Source: Tannerella sp.
GTDB taxonomy: Bacteria > Bacteroidota > Bacteroidia > Bacteroidales > Tannerellaceae
DNA length: 13,545 bases
Assembly (NCBI GenBank): GCA_031268395.1
Contig: JAIRXI010000409.1
Span: 1-13,545 of the forward strand
Direction: 5' to 3'
Below the pieces are notes generated by a model. It saw only the letters and a list, made by a program, of their open reading frames with translations. It ran no database searches and was not told the origin of the DNA. The position numbers were made by a program, and so were the translations under genes. The first letter of the stretch is position 1; each line of letters starts with the position of its first letter. This document shows, in pieces, positions 6,335 through 12,977 of this stretch.

Positions 6335-8053
6335 ATGAAGAAATATCTTTTACTGATCAGTCTCTGTGGCTGCTGCTTTCCGGCGGCGGCACAGCAGAAG
6401 GCGCCCAAATGGGCCGAAAAGGCGAAAAAGGCCGTCATTTCCCTTGAAATACAGGACCGGAACGGAACGCTACGCAAGGGAAACGGCTTTTTCGTGCAGG
6501 AAAACGGGGAGGCCGTCTCGGATTATACCCTGTTTGCCGGCGCCGAAAAAGCGTTTGCGACGGATGCCGACGGTCGCCGGTTTCCGGTCACGCAGATACT
6601 TGGAGCCGACGAGATGTATGATGTCATCCGTTTCAGGGTGGATGTCCCGAAGCGCGTGACGGCGCTGGTGCCGGCAACGGAACAGCCCGTCCAGGGAACG
6701 GTGGCCTGTCTCCTGTCCCGCGACCTCGAAAAGGATGCCGCCCTCCCGGGCGGAACGGTTGTGGAAGTCTCCCGGGTAAAGGAGGCGTACGGCTATTTCA
6801 AGATAGATGCGCCCCTGACTTCCTCGCAGGTCAGTCTGCCCCTGCTGACGCCCGAAGGCGAGGTTTTTGCCATGGCGCAGGAGGATGCCTCCGGCCAGCA
6901 CCAGACCTATGGCATTTCCGTCCCCTACATCCTCTCCCTCCGGATTGCCCCGACAGACCTGTTCAGCAAGACATACGCGGCCATGGACATCCGCAAGGCC
7001 TGGGCGGCGACGCCGGAAGATGCGCAGATCGCGCTGCTGTTCTACGCTTCGCAGCAGGACGCGCCTGCCTACCTGGAAACCCTGAACGATTTCATTGCGT
7101 CGTTCCCGAACGTTTCTGCCGGTTACCAGCAAAGGGCTTCGCACTATGCTTACCACCGAAAGGATCTGGCTGCCACGGAAGCGGAACAGGAGCGTTTGCT
7201 TTCGCTGGCGCAGGCGGATATGGAAACGGGGGCGAAATATATGGAGACAAAGGGAGAATACTTCTACGAACAGGCGAAACTGATCTACGGTGTGGCCTCG
7301 GGCGACAGTGCGCTGCAATTGCCCGCCTGGAGCATGGAGGCGGCATGGGCGAATGTCCGGAAGGCGATCGCCGAAAACGACGAACCGGCCTACCGTCAGT
7401 TGGAAGGCGACATGGCCTTTTACCGGGGCGATTACGGACAGGCATACGAATCATACCTCATGGTGTCGCGAAGTCCGCTGGCTTCGGGTTTTTCCTTTTA
7501 CATGGCGGCCAGGGCCAGACAGCAGATGCCGGATGCAAACCTGGCAGAGGTGATCGCGCTGATGGACAGTGCGATCGGGAAAAGCGCCTCCCTGCCGGAC
7601 GATGCACTGGTCTATCTGCAGGAAAATGCCGGACTGAAGATGCAGCTCGGTATGTATGACGCGGCCGCGGCAGACTATGACCGGTGCTATACCTTGGCGG
7701 CCGGGAACGTGTCGGACGCATTTTATTACCTCCGCGAACAGGCCCGGTTTCGTGCCGGCAATCTGGACGGCGCGCTCAAAGACATCTCTTCCGCCATCAT
7801 TCTGGATCCCCAAAACGCGATCTATTATGCGGAGGAAGCGTCCATATACCTCCGCCGGCAGCTTCCGGACAAGGCGCAGGAAAGTTTGCTGAAGGCGATC
7901 TCCCTGGATCCGGACTTTGCGTCCAGCCACCGTTTGTTGGGTGTCAGCTACCTGAGGCAGGAGAAAAAGGACGAAGCCTGCAAAGCCTTCCAGAAAGCCA
8001 GGGAACTCGGCGACCCGGTGGTCGACAAACTGATCAGGGAGAATTGCCAGTGA
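6335..8053 (+). CDS. Secreted TPR protein with a degenerate trypsin-like protease domain
   Basis: 572 aa from this ATG; an alternative ATG at 6323 would add 4 residues. MKKYLLLISLCGCCFPAAA is a type I signal peptide with likely cleavage after AAA, so the protein is periplasmic or exported. Residues 20-200 read like an HtrA/trypsin-fold domain: GNGFFVQENGEAV for the usual GSGFF segment, YDVIRF (95-100) at the catalytic-Asp position (D96 kept), and LPLLTPEGEV near the usual GNSGGP site. The usual TNxHV histidine is replaced by SDYTL (Thr65), and the catalytic serine position reads SQVSLP (Val166), so it should be inactive. The C-terminal half holds TPR units at about 349-380, 426-456, 461-492, 495-526 and 529-559, best seen as GALKDISSAIILDP and KAQESLLKAISLDP. 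It probably acts as a binding or scaffold protein; the partner is unknown. It is monocistronic. Confidence 0.8.
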   Translation: MKKYLLLISLCGCCFPAAAQQKAPKWAEKAKKAVISLEIQDRNGTLRKGNGFFVQENGEAVSDYTLFAGAEKAFATDADGRRFPVTQILGADEMYDVIRFRVDVPKRVTALVPATEQPVQGTVACLLSRDLEKDAALPGGTVVEVSRVKEAYGYFKIDAPLTSSQVSLPLLTPEGEVFAMAQEDASGQHQTYGISVPYILSLRIAPTDLFSKTYAAMDIRKAWAATPEDAQIALLFYASQQDAPAYLETLNDFIASFPNVSAGYQQRASHYAYHRKDLAATEAEQERLLSLAQADMETGAKYMETKGEYFYEQAKLIYGVASGDSALQLPAWSMEAAWANVRKAIAENDEPAYRQLEGDMAFYRGDYGQAYESYLMVSRSPLASGFSFYMAARARQQMPDANLAEVIALMDSAIGKSASLPDDALVYLQENAGLKMQLGMYDAAAADYDRCYTLAAGNVSDAFYYLREQARFRAGNLDGALKDISSAIILDPQNAIYYAEEASIYLRRQLPDKAQESLLKAISLDPDFASSHRLLGVSYLRQEKKDEACKAFQKARELGDPVVDKLIRENCQ

Positions 8054-8067
8054 CCTCCGCAGAGATG

Positions 8068-8170
8068 TCCAACGCACGCAGATGACGCAGATTCAAGGGA
8101 TTTGCGCAGATTTTATCCGTTCCCGCAGCTGCGCAAATCTTCCATATCTGCGTCATCTGCGTGCGTTGGA
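8068..8170. repeat. 103-bp intergenic two-tier hairpin repeat
   Basis: The outer arms 8068-8092 and 8146-8170 are perfect 25-bp inverted copies (beginning TCCAACGCACGCAG). Inside them GATTTGCGCAG (8099-8109) and CTGCGCAAATC (8129-8139) form a second perfect 11-bp stem around a 19-base loop, with a 6-by-6 mismatched interior. The arms contain repeated CGCAGAT words of a kind seen as dispersed intergenic repeats in many bacteria. It starts 14 bases after the TPR gene and ends before the helicase promoter. It may act as a transcription boundary, although there is no T run. Confidence 0.85.
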
Positions 8171-8221
8171 AAAGAATTGTCGCCGACGTTGGGTGAATTT
8201 CATCCGGTCTGGATATTTCCG

Positions 8222-8229
8222 TACATTTG
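8222..8229 (+). promoter_or_regulatory. Putative -7 element of the helicase promoter
   Basis: TACATTTG matches TAnnTTTG exactly, 21 bases before the helicase ATG at 8251. Its presence argues against the alternative TTG start at 8227, which overlaps it. Confidence 0.55.
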
Positions 8230-8250
8230 CACGCAAATTTGAAGGAAACT

Positions 8251-11004
8251 ATGTTTGATATATTATACCAAAGCGATTTAAACATTCGGTCCGTCGAGAA
8301 GACTTTTTCAAAGACTCTTAAACAGTTGCAGTCCGGTGATTTTAAAAGTGCGGATGTACGCAAGATGCACGGTACGGAATTTTACCGTGCCAGGCTGGAT
8401 ATTCGCGACCGCCTGCTGTTCCGTTTCGTGAAATATGAAGACCGGAAATACATCCTGCTACTGGAAATCATCAAAGACCACAACTATGTGCACAGCCGCT
8501 TTCTGCGCGGAGCAAACATTGACGGGAGCAAGTTTGAACCGGTCGATTCTCCGGACAGGGAAGACGCGGCGGCCGAACTGTCCTATCTGAACGGAAAAAG
8601 CAAAATCATCCACACGCTGAACAAGTTTATCTCCTTCGACGACTTCCAGAAAGACATCTACGCGCTTCAGCCGCCTTTGATCATCGTCGGATCGGCGGGC
8701 AGCGGCAAGACGGCCCTCGTGCTGGAAAAACTCAAGAGCCTGCACGGGAACGTGGCTTACGTCTCCCTGTCGAAATATCTGGTAGACAATGCCGCGCATA
8801 TCTACTACTCTTCCGGCTACGACAACGAATATCAGGAGACCGATTTCCTTTCGCTGAAAGATTATCTCTCGCTGTGGCAGATTCCCGAAGGACGGGAAGT
8901 GGAGTTCAAGCATTTCGACCGCTGGTTTGCCCGTTATGTACAGTCGGTAAAAATCAGCGAACCGTACCGCGTGTTTGAAGAATTTAAGGGCGTGATCACC
9001 GGTTCGCCGGTACATGCGGCATGGCTGTCGCAGCAGGAATATCTGGAACTGGGCGTCAGGCAGTCCATTTTCTCCACACACGAACGGGAACGCCTTTATC
9101 CCCTTTTCCTCAAATACGTGGCCTGGCTGAAAGAGGAAAACATGTACGACAGCAATATCCTCTGCCATGAATATCTCGACAAAGTGCAGCCCTGCTACGA
9201 TTATATCATGGTCGACGAAGTACAGGACATCACCAACATCCAGCTGAAATGCATCCTGGCTTCCCTGAAACAGCGGCAGCATTTTGTCCTCACGGGCGAC
9301 AGCAACCAGATTGTGCATCCGAATTTCTTCTCGTGGAGCAAAATAAAATCTTATTTCTACGATACGGGCGACAGCCGGGAAAATCAGCTCAAAATCCTGC
9401 AAACGAACTACCGCAACAGTCTCCGCGTAGTGGAACTCGGCAACAACCTGCTGAAAATCAAAAACAGCCGGTTCGGTTCCATCGACCGCGAAAGCAATTA
9501 CCTCGTCAATACCGTCAGCCGCGAAGAAGGCGAAGTACTGCTCTATCTCAACGACGAGAAGAAGAAAAAGGAACTGAACCGCCGCACGCAGGACAGCGCC
9601 CGGTATGCCGTCATCGTACCGGGTCATGCACAGAAAGCCGAAGCCGCCCGGTTCTTCAGGACGCCTTTGATATTCAGCGTCCAGGAAGCCAAGGGGCTGG
9701 AATATGAAAATGTCATCCTGGTGGATTTTGTTTCCGGCAACGAAGCCGAATTTCGCGAAATCATTGCCGGAGTGACCGTCGACGACCTCCGGCAGGAGGA
9801 ACTGCGATACAACCGTGCGGGCGACAAGAACGACAAGGATGCCGAGATCTACAAGTTCTACATCAACTCGCTGTATGTCGCCGTCACACGCGCCGTCAAA
9901 AACATCTACATCTTCGAACGCCTGGCCGCCCATCCCGCCCTGAAACTGCTGCAAATGCAGGAAACAAACGCCGAAATAAGCATCAGGGAAACACGGTCGA
10001 CGCGCGAAGAGTGGCTCGACGAAGCCCGGCGCCTCGAAGAACAGGGCAAACACGAACAGGCCGAACAGATCCGCGCCCGCTACCTCGGATACGAATATCT
10101 TTCGCCCGAACAGCTGGAGACCGTCAAAACGCTGGCGCTCGACCCGGCCAAAAAAGAATCGGAAGTAAAAAAGGAACGCAAGCAACTCTTCCAGTATGCC
10201 ACCAGCCACCGCCGGTACGACTGGATAGACCTGCTGGCAAAATTACAGTTCCAGCGCGCCATCCTCTTCATGAAAGAAATACGCGCCGATCGCCGCGAAT
10301 ACGAAAAACAGCTGCGACTTGGCAACAAAGCGAAAGTCGAATCCACCGTCCGGAAATACGGCGTCGATTTCACCTGCGACGGAGGCGTTTCGGGACTGAT
10401 GCTGGCGCTGCAGTACGGGCAAACCGAACTCGCCCTTACCCTCCTGGACAAAGGCGCCTCGCCCGCTCATACCGACGACGCGTCGCATATGGCAGTCGAC
10501 TGGCTGCTCGCGTCATACGTCAAATACGTGAGCCTGCAACGGAAACAGATGCAGCTTGCAAACGAGCAAACGCTGATACGGTGCTGGCGCCGGATATGTC
10601 CGCCGGCCATCGAATACGAATACGATCAGCGCCGTTTCCGCGCCGGCTCGCACAGCATGTTATTCTTCCTCATCATCTTGATGCGCAGCACGTCCGCCAG
10701 CCGGCCCATACAGGCAAGGATGGTCTCGCCCGACGGCCATAAGGAAGAGGTCGGCGGCACGTTCGACATGACCGACCTCGAAAACCTCATCGCCTCCATA
10801 CCCGATGAAGTCCTGCCCTCCTGCCGCAAAAAACGGACATACATCAACAGCATCATGGCGCTGCACGAAAGAGAAAAGCCGTCGCCCTACTGCAAGGCCG
10901 CCTTCCTCCGCGTCCGGCGCGGCCGCTACGTCCTGAATCCGCACATGCGGCAGCGAATGGAAGGCGACGGTTCCGCAAAGGCCCCGGACGCCCCGGACGC
11001 CTGA
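8251..11004 (+). CDS. UvrD-like superfamily 1 helicase with RelE/ParE-like N-terminus and ankyrin-like segment
   Basis: A 917-aa protein. Residues 1-86 resemble RelE/ParE toxin folds: LKQLQSGDF, then KMHGTEFYRARLDIRDRLLFRF and ILLLEIIKDHNYVH, the pattern in which a folded strand ends in an H-x-x-Y core. Residues 140-560 form a helicase: Walker A GSAGSGKTA (147-155, K153), motif II VDEVQD (321-326), motif III LTGDSNQIV (347-355), motif IV TNYRNS (385-390), motif V SVQEAKGLEYENVILVD (476-492), and motif VI LYVAVTRA (541-548). All ATPase motifs look intact. A charged linker (about 575-660) leads to an ankyrin-like unit (GLMLALQYGQTELALTLLDKGA, about 715-736) and an unassigned C-terminus. Such helicases unwind DNA or remodel nucleic acid with ATP; the specific role is unknown. 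No antitoxin or defence partner lies beside it. The ATG at 8251 is preferred over the TTG at 8227 because of the promoter. Confidence 0.85.
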   Translation: MFDILYQSDLNIRSVEKTFSKTLKQLQSGDFKSADVRKMHGTEFYRARLDIRDRLLFRFVKYEDRKYILLLEIIKDHNYVHSRFLRGANIDGSKFEPVDSPDREDAAAELSYLNGKSKIIHTLNKFISFDDFQKDIYALQPPLIIVGSAGSGKTALVLEKLKSLHGNVAYVSLSKYLVDNAAHIYYSSGYDNEYQETDFLSLKDYLSLWQIPEGREVEFKHFDRWFARYVQSVKISEPYRVFEEFKGVITGSPVHAAWLSQQEYLELGVRQSIFSTHERERLYPLFLKYVAWLKEENMYDSNILCHEYLDKVQPCYDYIMVDEVQDITNIQLKCILASLKQRQHFVLTGDSNQIVHPNFFSWSKIKSYFYDTGDSRENQLKILQTNYRNSLRVVELGNNLLKIKNSRFGSIDRESNYLVNTVSREEGEVLLYLNDEKKKKELNRRTQDSARYAVIVPGHAQKAEAARFFRTPLIFSVQEAKGLEYENVILVDFVSGNEAEFREIIAGVTVDDLRQEELRYNRAGDKNDKDAEIYKFYINSLYVAVTRAVKNIYIFERLAAHPALKLLQMQETNAEISIRETRSTREEWLDEARRLEEQGKHEQAEQIRARYLGYEYLSPEQLETVKTLALDPAKKESEVKKERKQLFQYATSHRRYDWIDLLAKLQFQRAILFMKEIRADRREYEKQLRLGNKAKVESTVRKYGVDFTCDGGVSGLMLALQYGQTELALTLLDKGASPAHTDDASHMAVDWLLASYVKYVSLQRKQMQLANEQTLIRCWRRICPPAIEYEYDQRRFRAGSHSMLFFLIILMRSTSASRPIQARMVSPDGHKEEVGGTFDMTDLENLIASIPDEVLPSCRKKRTYINSIMALHEREKPSPYCKAAFLRVRRGRYVLNPHMRQRMEGDGSAKAPDAPDA

Positions 11005-11408
11005 TTTTCATGATCCCTTCCAGACCGGCGAAAGGAGATGAGATGCAGGGAAATAGGGCCGGCAGTCTCCGCCGGAGGGTCGTGACAAACGGCGAAAAAT
11101 TCTCCGTGCGGAAAGGAGCGCAGAAATGTTAAACTTTCTTTTTAACCTGTTTCTTTTCTCCCGATTGGCCTGTCGGATTCCGAAAAAACATACCTTTGTG
11201 CCAATTACGAAAAACTTATGGGACGTAGACACAGACAAACTATTCTTCTCCGGCGAACACCCCGGATTTCCGCAAATCTTGAAAAATAGGGAGGGGTGGA
11301 TAATATGTTTTGTATGGACATCTTCAGTAACAGATACACTCCGGGCAACCCTTCCGTCGCTCCGGACATCCTCTGCCACCCTTATTCCGGCCTCCACGCC
11401 ATTCACCC
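11005..11408. other. Long leader/intergenic region before the sigma-factor gene
   Basis: 404 bases without a gene of recognisable family. It contains a small stem CCGGC (11059-11063)/GCCGG (11071-11075), an AT-rich stem GTTAAA (11128-11133)/TTTAAC (11141-11146), a perfect promoter octamer TACCTTTG at 11191-11198, and two tiny open frames. A 149-codon frame through this region that runs into the sigma gene in another phase has no family resemblance and is treated as spurious. Confidence 0.6.
11191..11198 (+). promoter_or_regulatory. Putative -7 element of the ECF sigma gene promoter
   Basis: TACCTTTG fits TAnnTTTG. The predicted transcript start near 11205 leaves an unusually long leader of about 200 bases before the sigma ATG at 11409. 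An ATTG lies at 11164-11167, too far (23 bases) for a standard -33 element. Confidence 0.5.
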
Positions 11409-11412
11409 ATGA
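11305..11412 (+). CDS. Possible 35-aa leader peptide coupled to the sigma factor
   Basis: A short frame that starts MFCMDIFSNRYTPG and ends in a TGA overlapping the sigma ATG as ATGA (11409-11412), the classic arrangement for translational coupling. GGGAGGGGTGG just upstream (about 11289-11299) resembles a Shine-Dalgarno site, which is uncommon in this window. Nothing is known of such a peptide, it has no recognised domain, and the open frame could be chance. Confidence 0.3.
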   Translation: MFCMDIFSNRYTPGNPSVAPDILCHPYSGLHAIHP

Positions 11413-11996
11413 AACAGGCGAACGAATTGAATCCACCCGTTTCGGTCGAACGGATACGGCAAGGCGACGTCGGCGAATACGAACGCCTTTTCCATTCCTG
11501 TTACAAGCGCCTGTGCATCTATGCGGAAACCATTGTCGGGAGCCGCATGGATGCGGAAGAAATCGTATGTAACCTGTTTGTCCGGATATGGGAAAGGCGC
11601 GAGCGGCTGTCTGTCCGGGGATCCATGGAATCCTATCTGGTTTCGGCCGTGCATCACGAAGCGGTCAACTGCCTGAAACATGCGGAAGTGGAGGAACAGT
11701 ACCGCGAAAGGGTCGCCTGTCAGCTGAACCACATGGACCTGCTGCACCCGGAAGGCGTCGATACGCCGCTAACCGACATGCTTGAAAAGGAAATGTATGA
11801 ACTTATTGAAAAGGCCGTTCAAACTTTGCCGCAACAGTGTCGCGAGGTCTTTGTCCTTCACATGATGGACGGACTGTCCTACGAAGAAGTCGCCGTAAAA
11901 CTGAACGTAACCGTCAACACGGTGCGTACGCAGGTGACAAGAGCTACGAAAAAAATGAGATGCGCCCTGTCTCCTTTCTACCGGACAGGCGAATAG
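11409..11996 (+). CDS. ECF-type RNA polymerase sigma-70 factor
   Basis: A 195-aa group IV sigma factor that directs RNA polymerase to a specific promoter set. Region 2 spans about residues 22-91: YERLFHSCYKRLCIYAETIV, then DAEEIVCNLFVRIWERRE, the -10 binding helix. Region 4 spans about 127-185: LIEKAVQTLPQQCREVFVLH, then GLSYEEVAVKLNVTVNTVRT, the -35 recognition helix-turn-helix. The sequence is of the Bacteroidetes sigma/anti-sigma type, where the usual neighbours are a FecR-like anti-sigma factor and a SusC/SusD pair. None follows here: the next sequence is a palindrome and IS debris. The ATG at 11409 gives the normal length. The regulated targets cannot be predicted. Confidence 0.93.
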   Translation: MKQANELNPPVSVERIRQGDVGEYERLFHSCYKRLCIYAETIVGSRMDAEEIVCNLFVRIWERRERLSVRGSMESYLVSAVHHEAVNCLKHAEVEEQYRERVACQLNHMDLLHPEGVDTPLTDMLEKEMYELIEKAVQTLPQQCREVFVLHMMDGLSYEEVAVKLNVTVNTVRTQVTRATKKMRCALSPFYRTGE

Positions 11997-12070
11997 AAAC
12001 GATGAACGATGAACGGGGTTTGCGCGTCAGGGCATTCATATCCATAGAAAAAGCGATTAAACCGGCGGTT

Positions 12071-12088
12071 GAACTCCGTACGGAGTTC
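12071..12088. repeat. 18-bp perfect palindrome downstream of the sigma factor
   Basis: GAACTCCGT followed by ACGGAGTTC, no loop, 74 bases after the sigma stop codon. It could mark transcript ending or be a protein-binding site. There is no T run. Confidence 0.55.
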
Positions 12089-12112
12089 CATCCTGTAGAG
12101 AGCTATGGCTCA

Positions 12113-12152
12113 CAGTAAAACCCTGTATTTAGCTCCGAAAATATTATCTTTG
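12113..12152 (+). promoter_or_regulatory. Left end and putative promoter of the first ISAon1-like copy
   Basis: CAGTAAAACCCTGTATTTAG (12113-12132) agrees at about 16 of 20 positions with the matching minus-strand sequence at 13243-13262 before the second copy, and lies a similar distance (48 versus 45 bases) from the start codon. It is therefore probably the left end of the IS. TATCTTTG (12145-12152) matches the -7 consensus and would drive the transposase gene starting at 12181. Confidence 0.5.
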
Positions 12153-12297
12153 TAGATTAATCTAAATAAAAAAAGATCAGATGGATAAGTTATTGGAGTT
12201 AATAAACCCGAAATGTCCATTAGACGCTTCCCCTGTCGTGTCCGCATACAGCCGGAAAATCCCCGATTTTCCCCCGAACGAGGCCCAATTTCCATAG

Positions 12298-12503
12298 GAA
12301 GATTCCCAATCTTCATATAAAGATTCCCAATCTTTCAATGAAGATTCCCGAACATTATATGAAGATACCCAATCTTCATTGAAAGATACCCAATCTTTAT
12401 ATAAAGATTCCCGATCTTTATACGAAGATTCCCGATCTTCATTGAAAGATACCCAATCTTTATATAAAGATTCCCGATCTTTATATGAAGATTTGACCCC
12501 ATA
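12298..12503. repeat. Ten-unit 21-bp tandem array of palindromic repeats
   Basis: The word AAGAT starts at 12299, 12320, 12341, 12362, 12383, 12404, 12425, 12446, 12467 and 12488, an exact 21-base period. Eight of the ten units are small hairpins, AAGAT(T/A)CCC(A/G)ATCTT, usually flanked by matching G/C or A/T. Unit 3 (ending CGAACATT) is degenerate and unit 10 is cut short. A 63-bp higher-order repeat is visible: 12378-12440 is nearly the same as 12441-12503. As 21 is a multiple of 3, several frames stay open as heptad repeats on both strands, but none has a good start or known family. Confidence 0.92.
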
Positions 12504-12543
12504 CAATCTGTTTTTGTCCTTAAAATGAGCGTTTTAAAAAAAA

Positions 12544-12741
12544 TAGACGCTTCTTCTGTCGTGTCCGGAAGAGTAGAGACGTAGCGCGCTACGTCTCTGT
12601 TATTCCAATATGTCCGGAAGAAAAGACGGCCTGCCAACAGCAAACGGAATATCTGCCCGTCAGCCCGTCCCGGGTCATCGTGCGTTGCGGGCCGTTTTTT
12701 ACCGGCAGGGCCTCTTCCGGACACGACGGAGGAAGTGTCTA
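12544..12741. repeat. Nested inverted-repeat segment inside the MITE-like element
   Basis: 12544-12573 (TAGACGCTTCTTCTGTCGTG and onward) pairs with 12712-12741 at 27 of 30 positions. The sequence is a second copy of the outer left terminal repeat, so the right end has two possible left partners. GTCCGGAAGA also repeats directly at 12563-12572 and 12612-12621. It may be a smaller ancestral element within the larger one, or an end duplication. Confidence 0.65.
12575..12598. repeat. 24-bp perfect palindrome
   Basis: AGAGACGTAGCG followed directly by CGCTACGTCTCT, with no loop. It sits inside the nested inverted repeat and could form a cruciform or RNA hairpin. Short palindromes of this style recur as dispersed elements in Bacteroidetes genomes. 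Confidence 0.8.
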
Positions 12742-12977
12742 ATGGACATGTTGGGATAAAGTATGTTTTGCCTGATGATATTGTATCGTATTTTGAGTTG
12801 ATAGAGATAAAGAACGAGGACGAATCATTGCATCTTCACTTGGATGAATTCAATGTTCCGCCTCCGGAATATGCTCATCTTAAGTTGTCGGTCAATGGCT
12901 TTTACGAAAGTTCCACGATAAAGGATTTTCCGCTTAGGGATAAGAATGTACTGCTTCATGTCCAACGCCGACGACGT

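Larger units (their letters stand above)
12207..12755. mobile_element. 549-bp MITE-like non-autonomous element with TIRs and 5-bp target duplication
   Basis: The left end 12207-12244 (CCCGAAATGTCCATTAGAC and onward) and the right end 12718-12755 (read inverted: CCCAACATGTCCATTAGAC and onward) are 38-bp terminal inverted repeats matching at 33 positions. ATAAA flanks both sides (12202-12206 and 12756-12760), the signature of target duplication. Removing the element restores the interrupted reading frame in phase, strong internal evidence for the boundaries. It encodes no transposase. The cargo is a ten-unit 21-bp tandem array and an inner inverted-repeat segment. I do not recognise the family, so the mobilising transposase is unknown. 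Confidence 0.82.

Noticed and set aside
8458..10209. 583-codon minus-strand open frame
   Set aside because: It is a mirror of the helicase gene, whose frame contains all the SF1 motifs; the antisense protein has no recognisable domain.
11126..11572. 148-codon frame overlapping the sigma-factor start
   Set aside because: It runs into the sigma gene out of phase, has an arginine-rich shifted-frame look, and starts before the likely promoter.
12298..12503. CRISPR array
   Set aside because: The units are contiguous 21-bp palindromes with no unique spacers, unlike repeat-spacer alternation, and no cas gene is present.
12177..12506. Minus-strand 109-codon heptad-repeat protein (and similar frames on both strands)
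   Set aside because: The heptads follow simply from a 21-bp DNA period; several frames are open at once, there is no promoter, and the frame crosses the element boundary into the IS gene.
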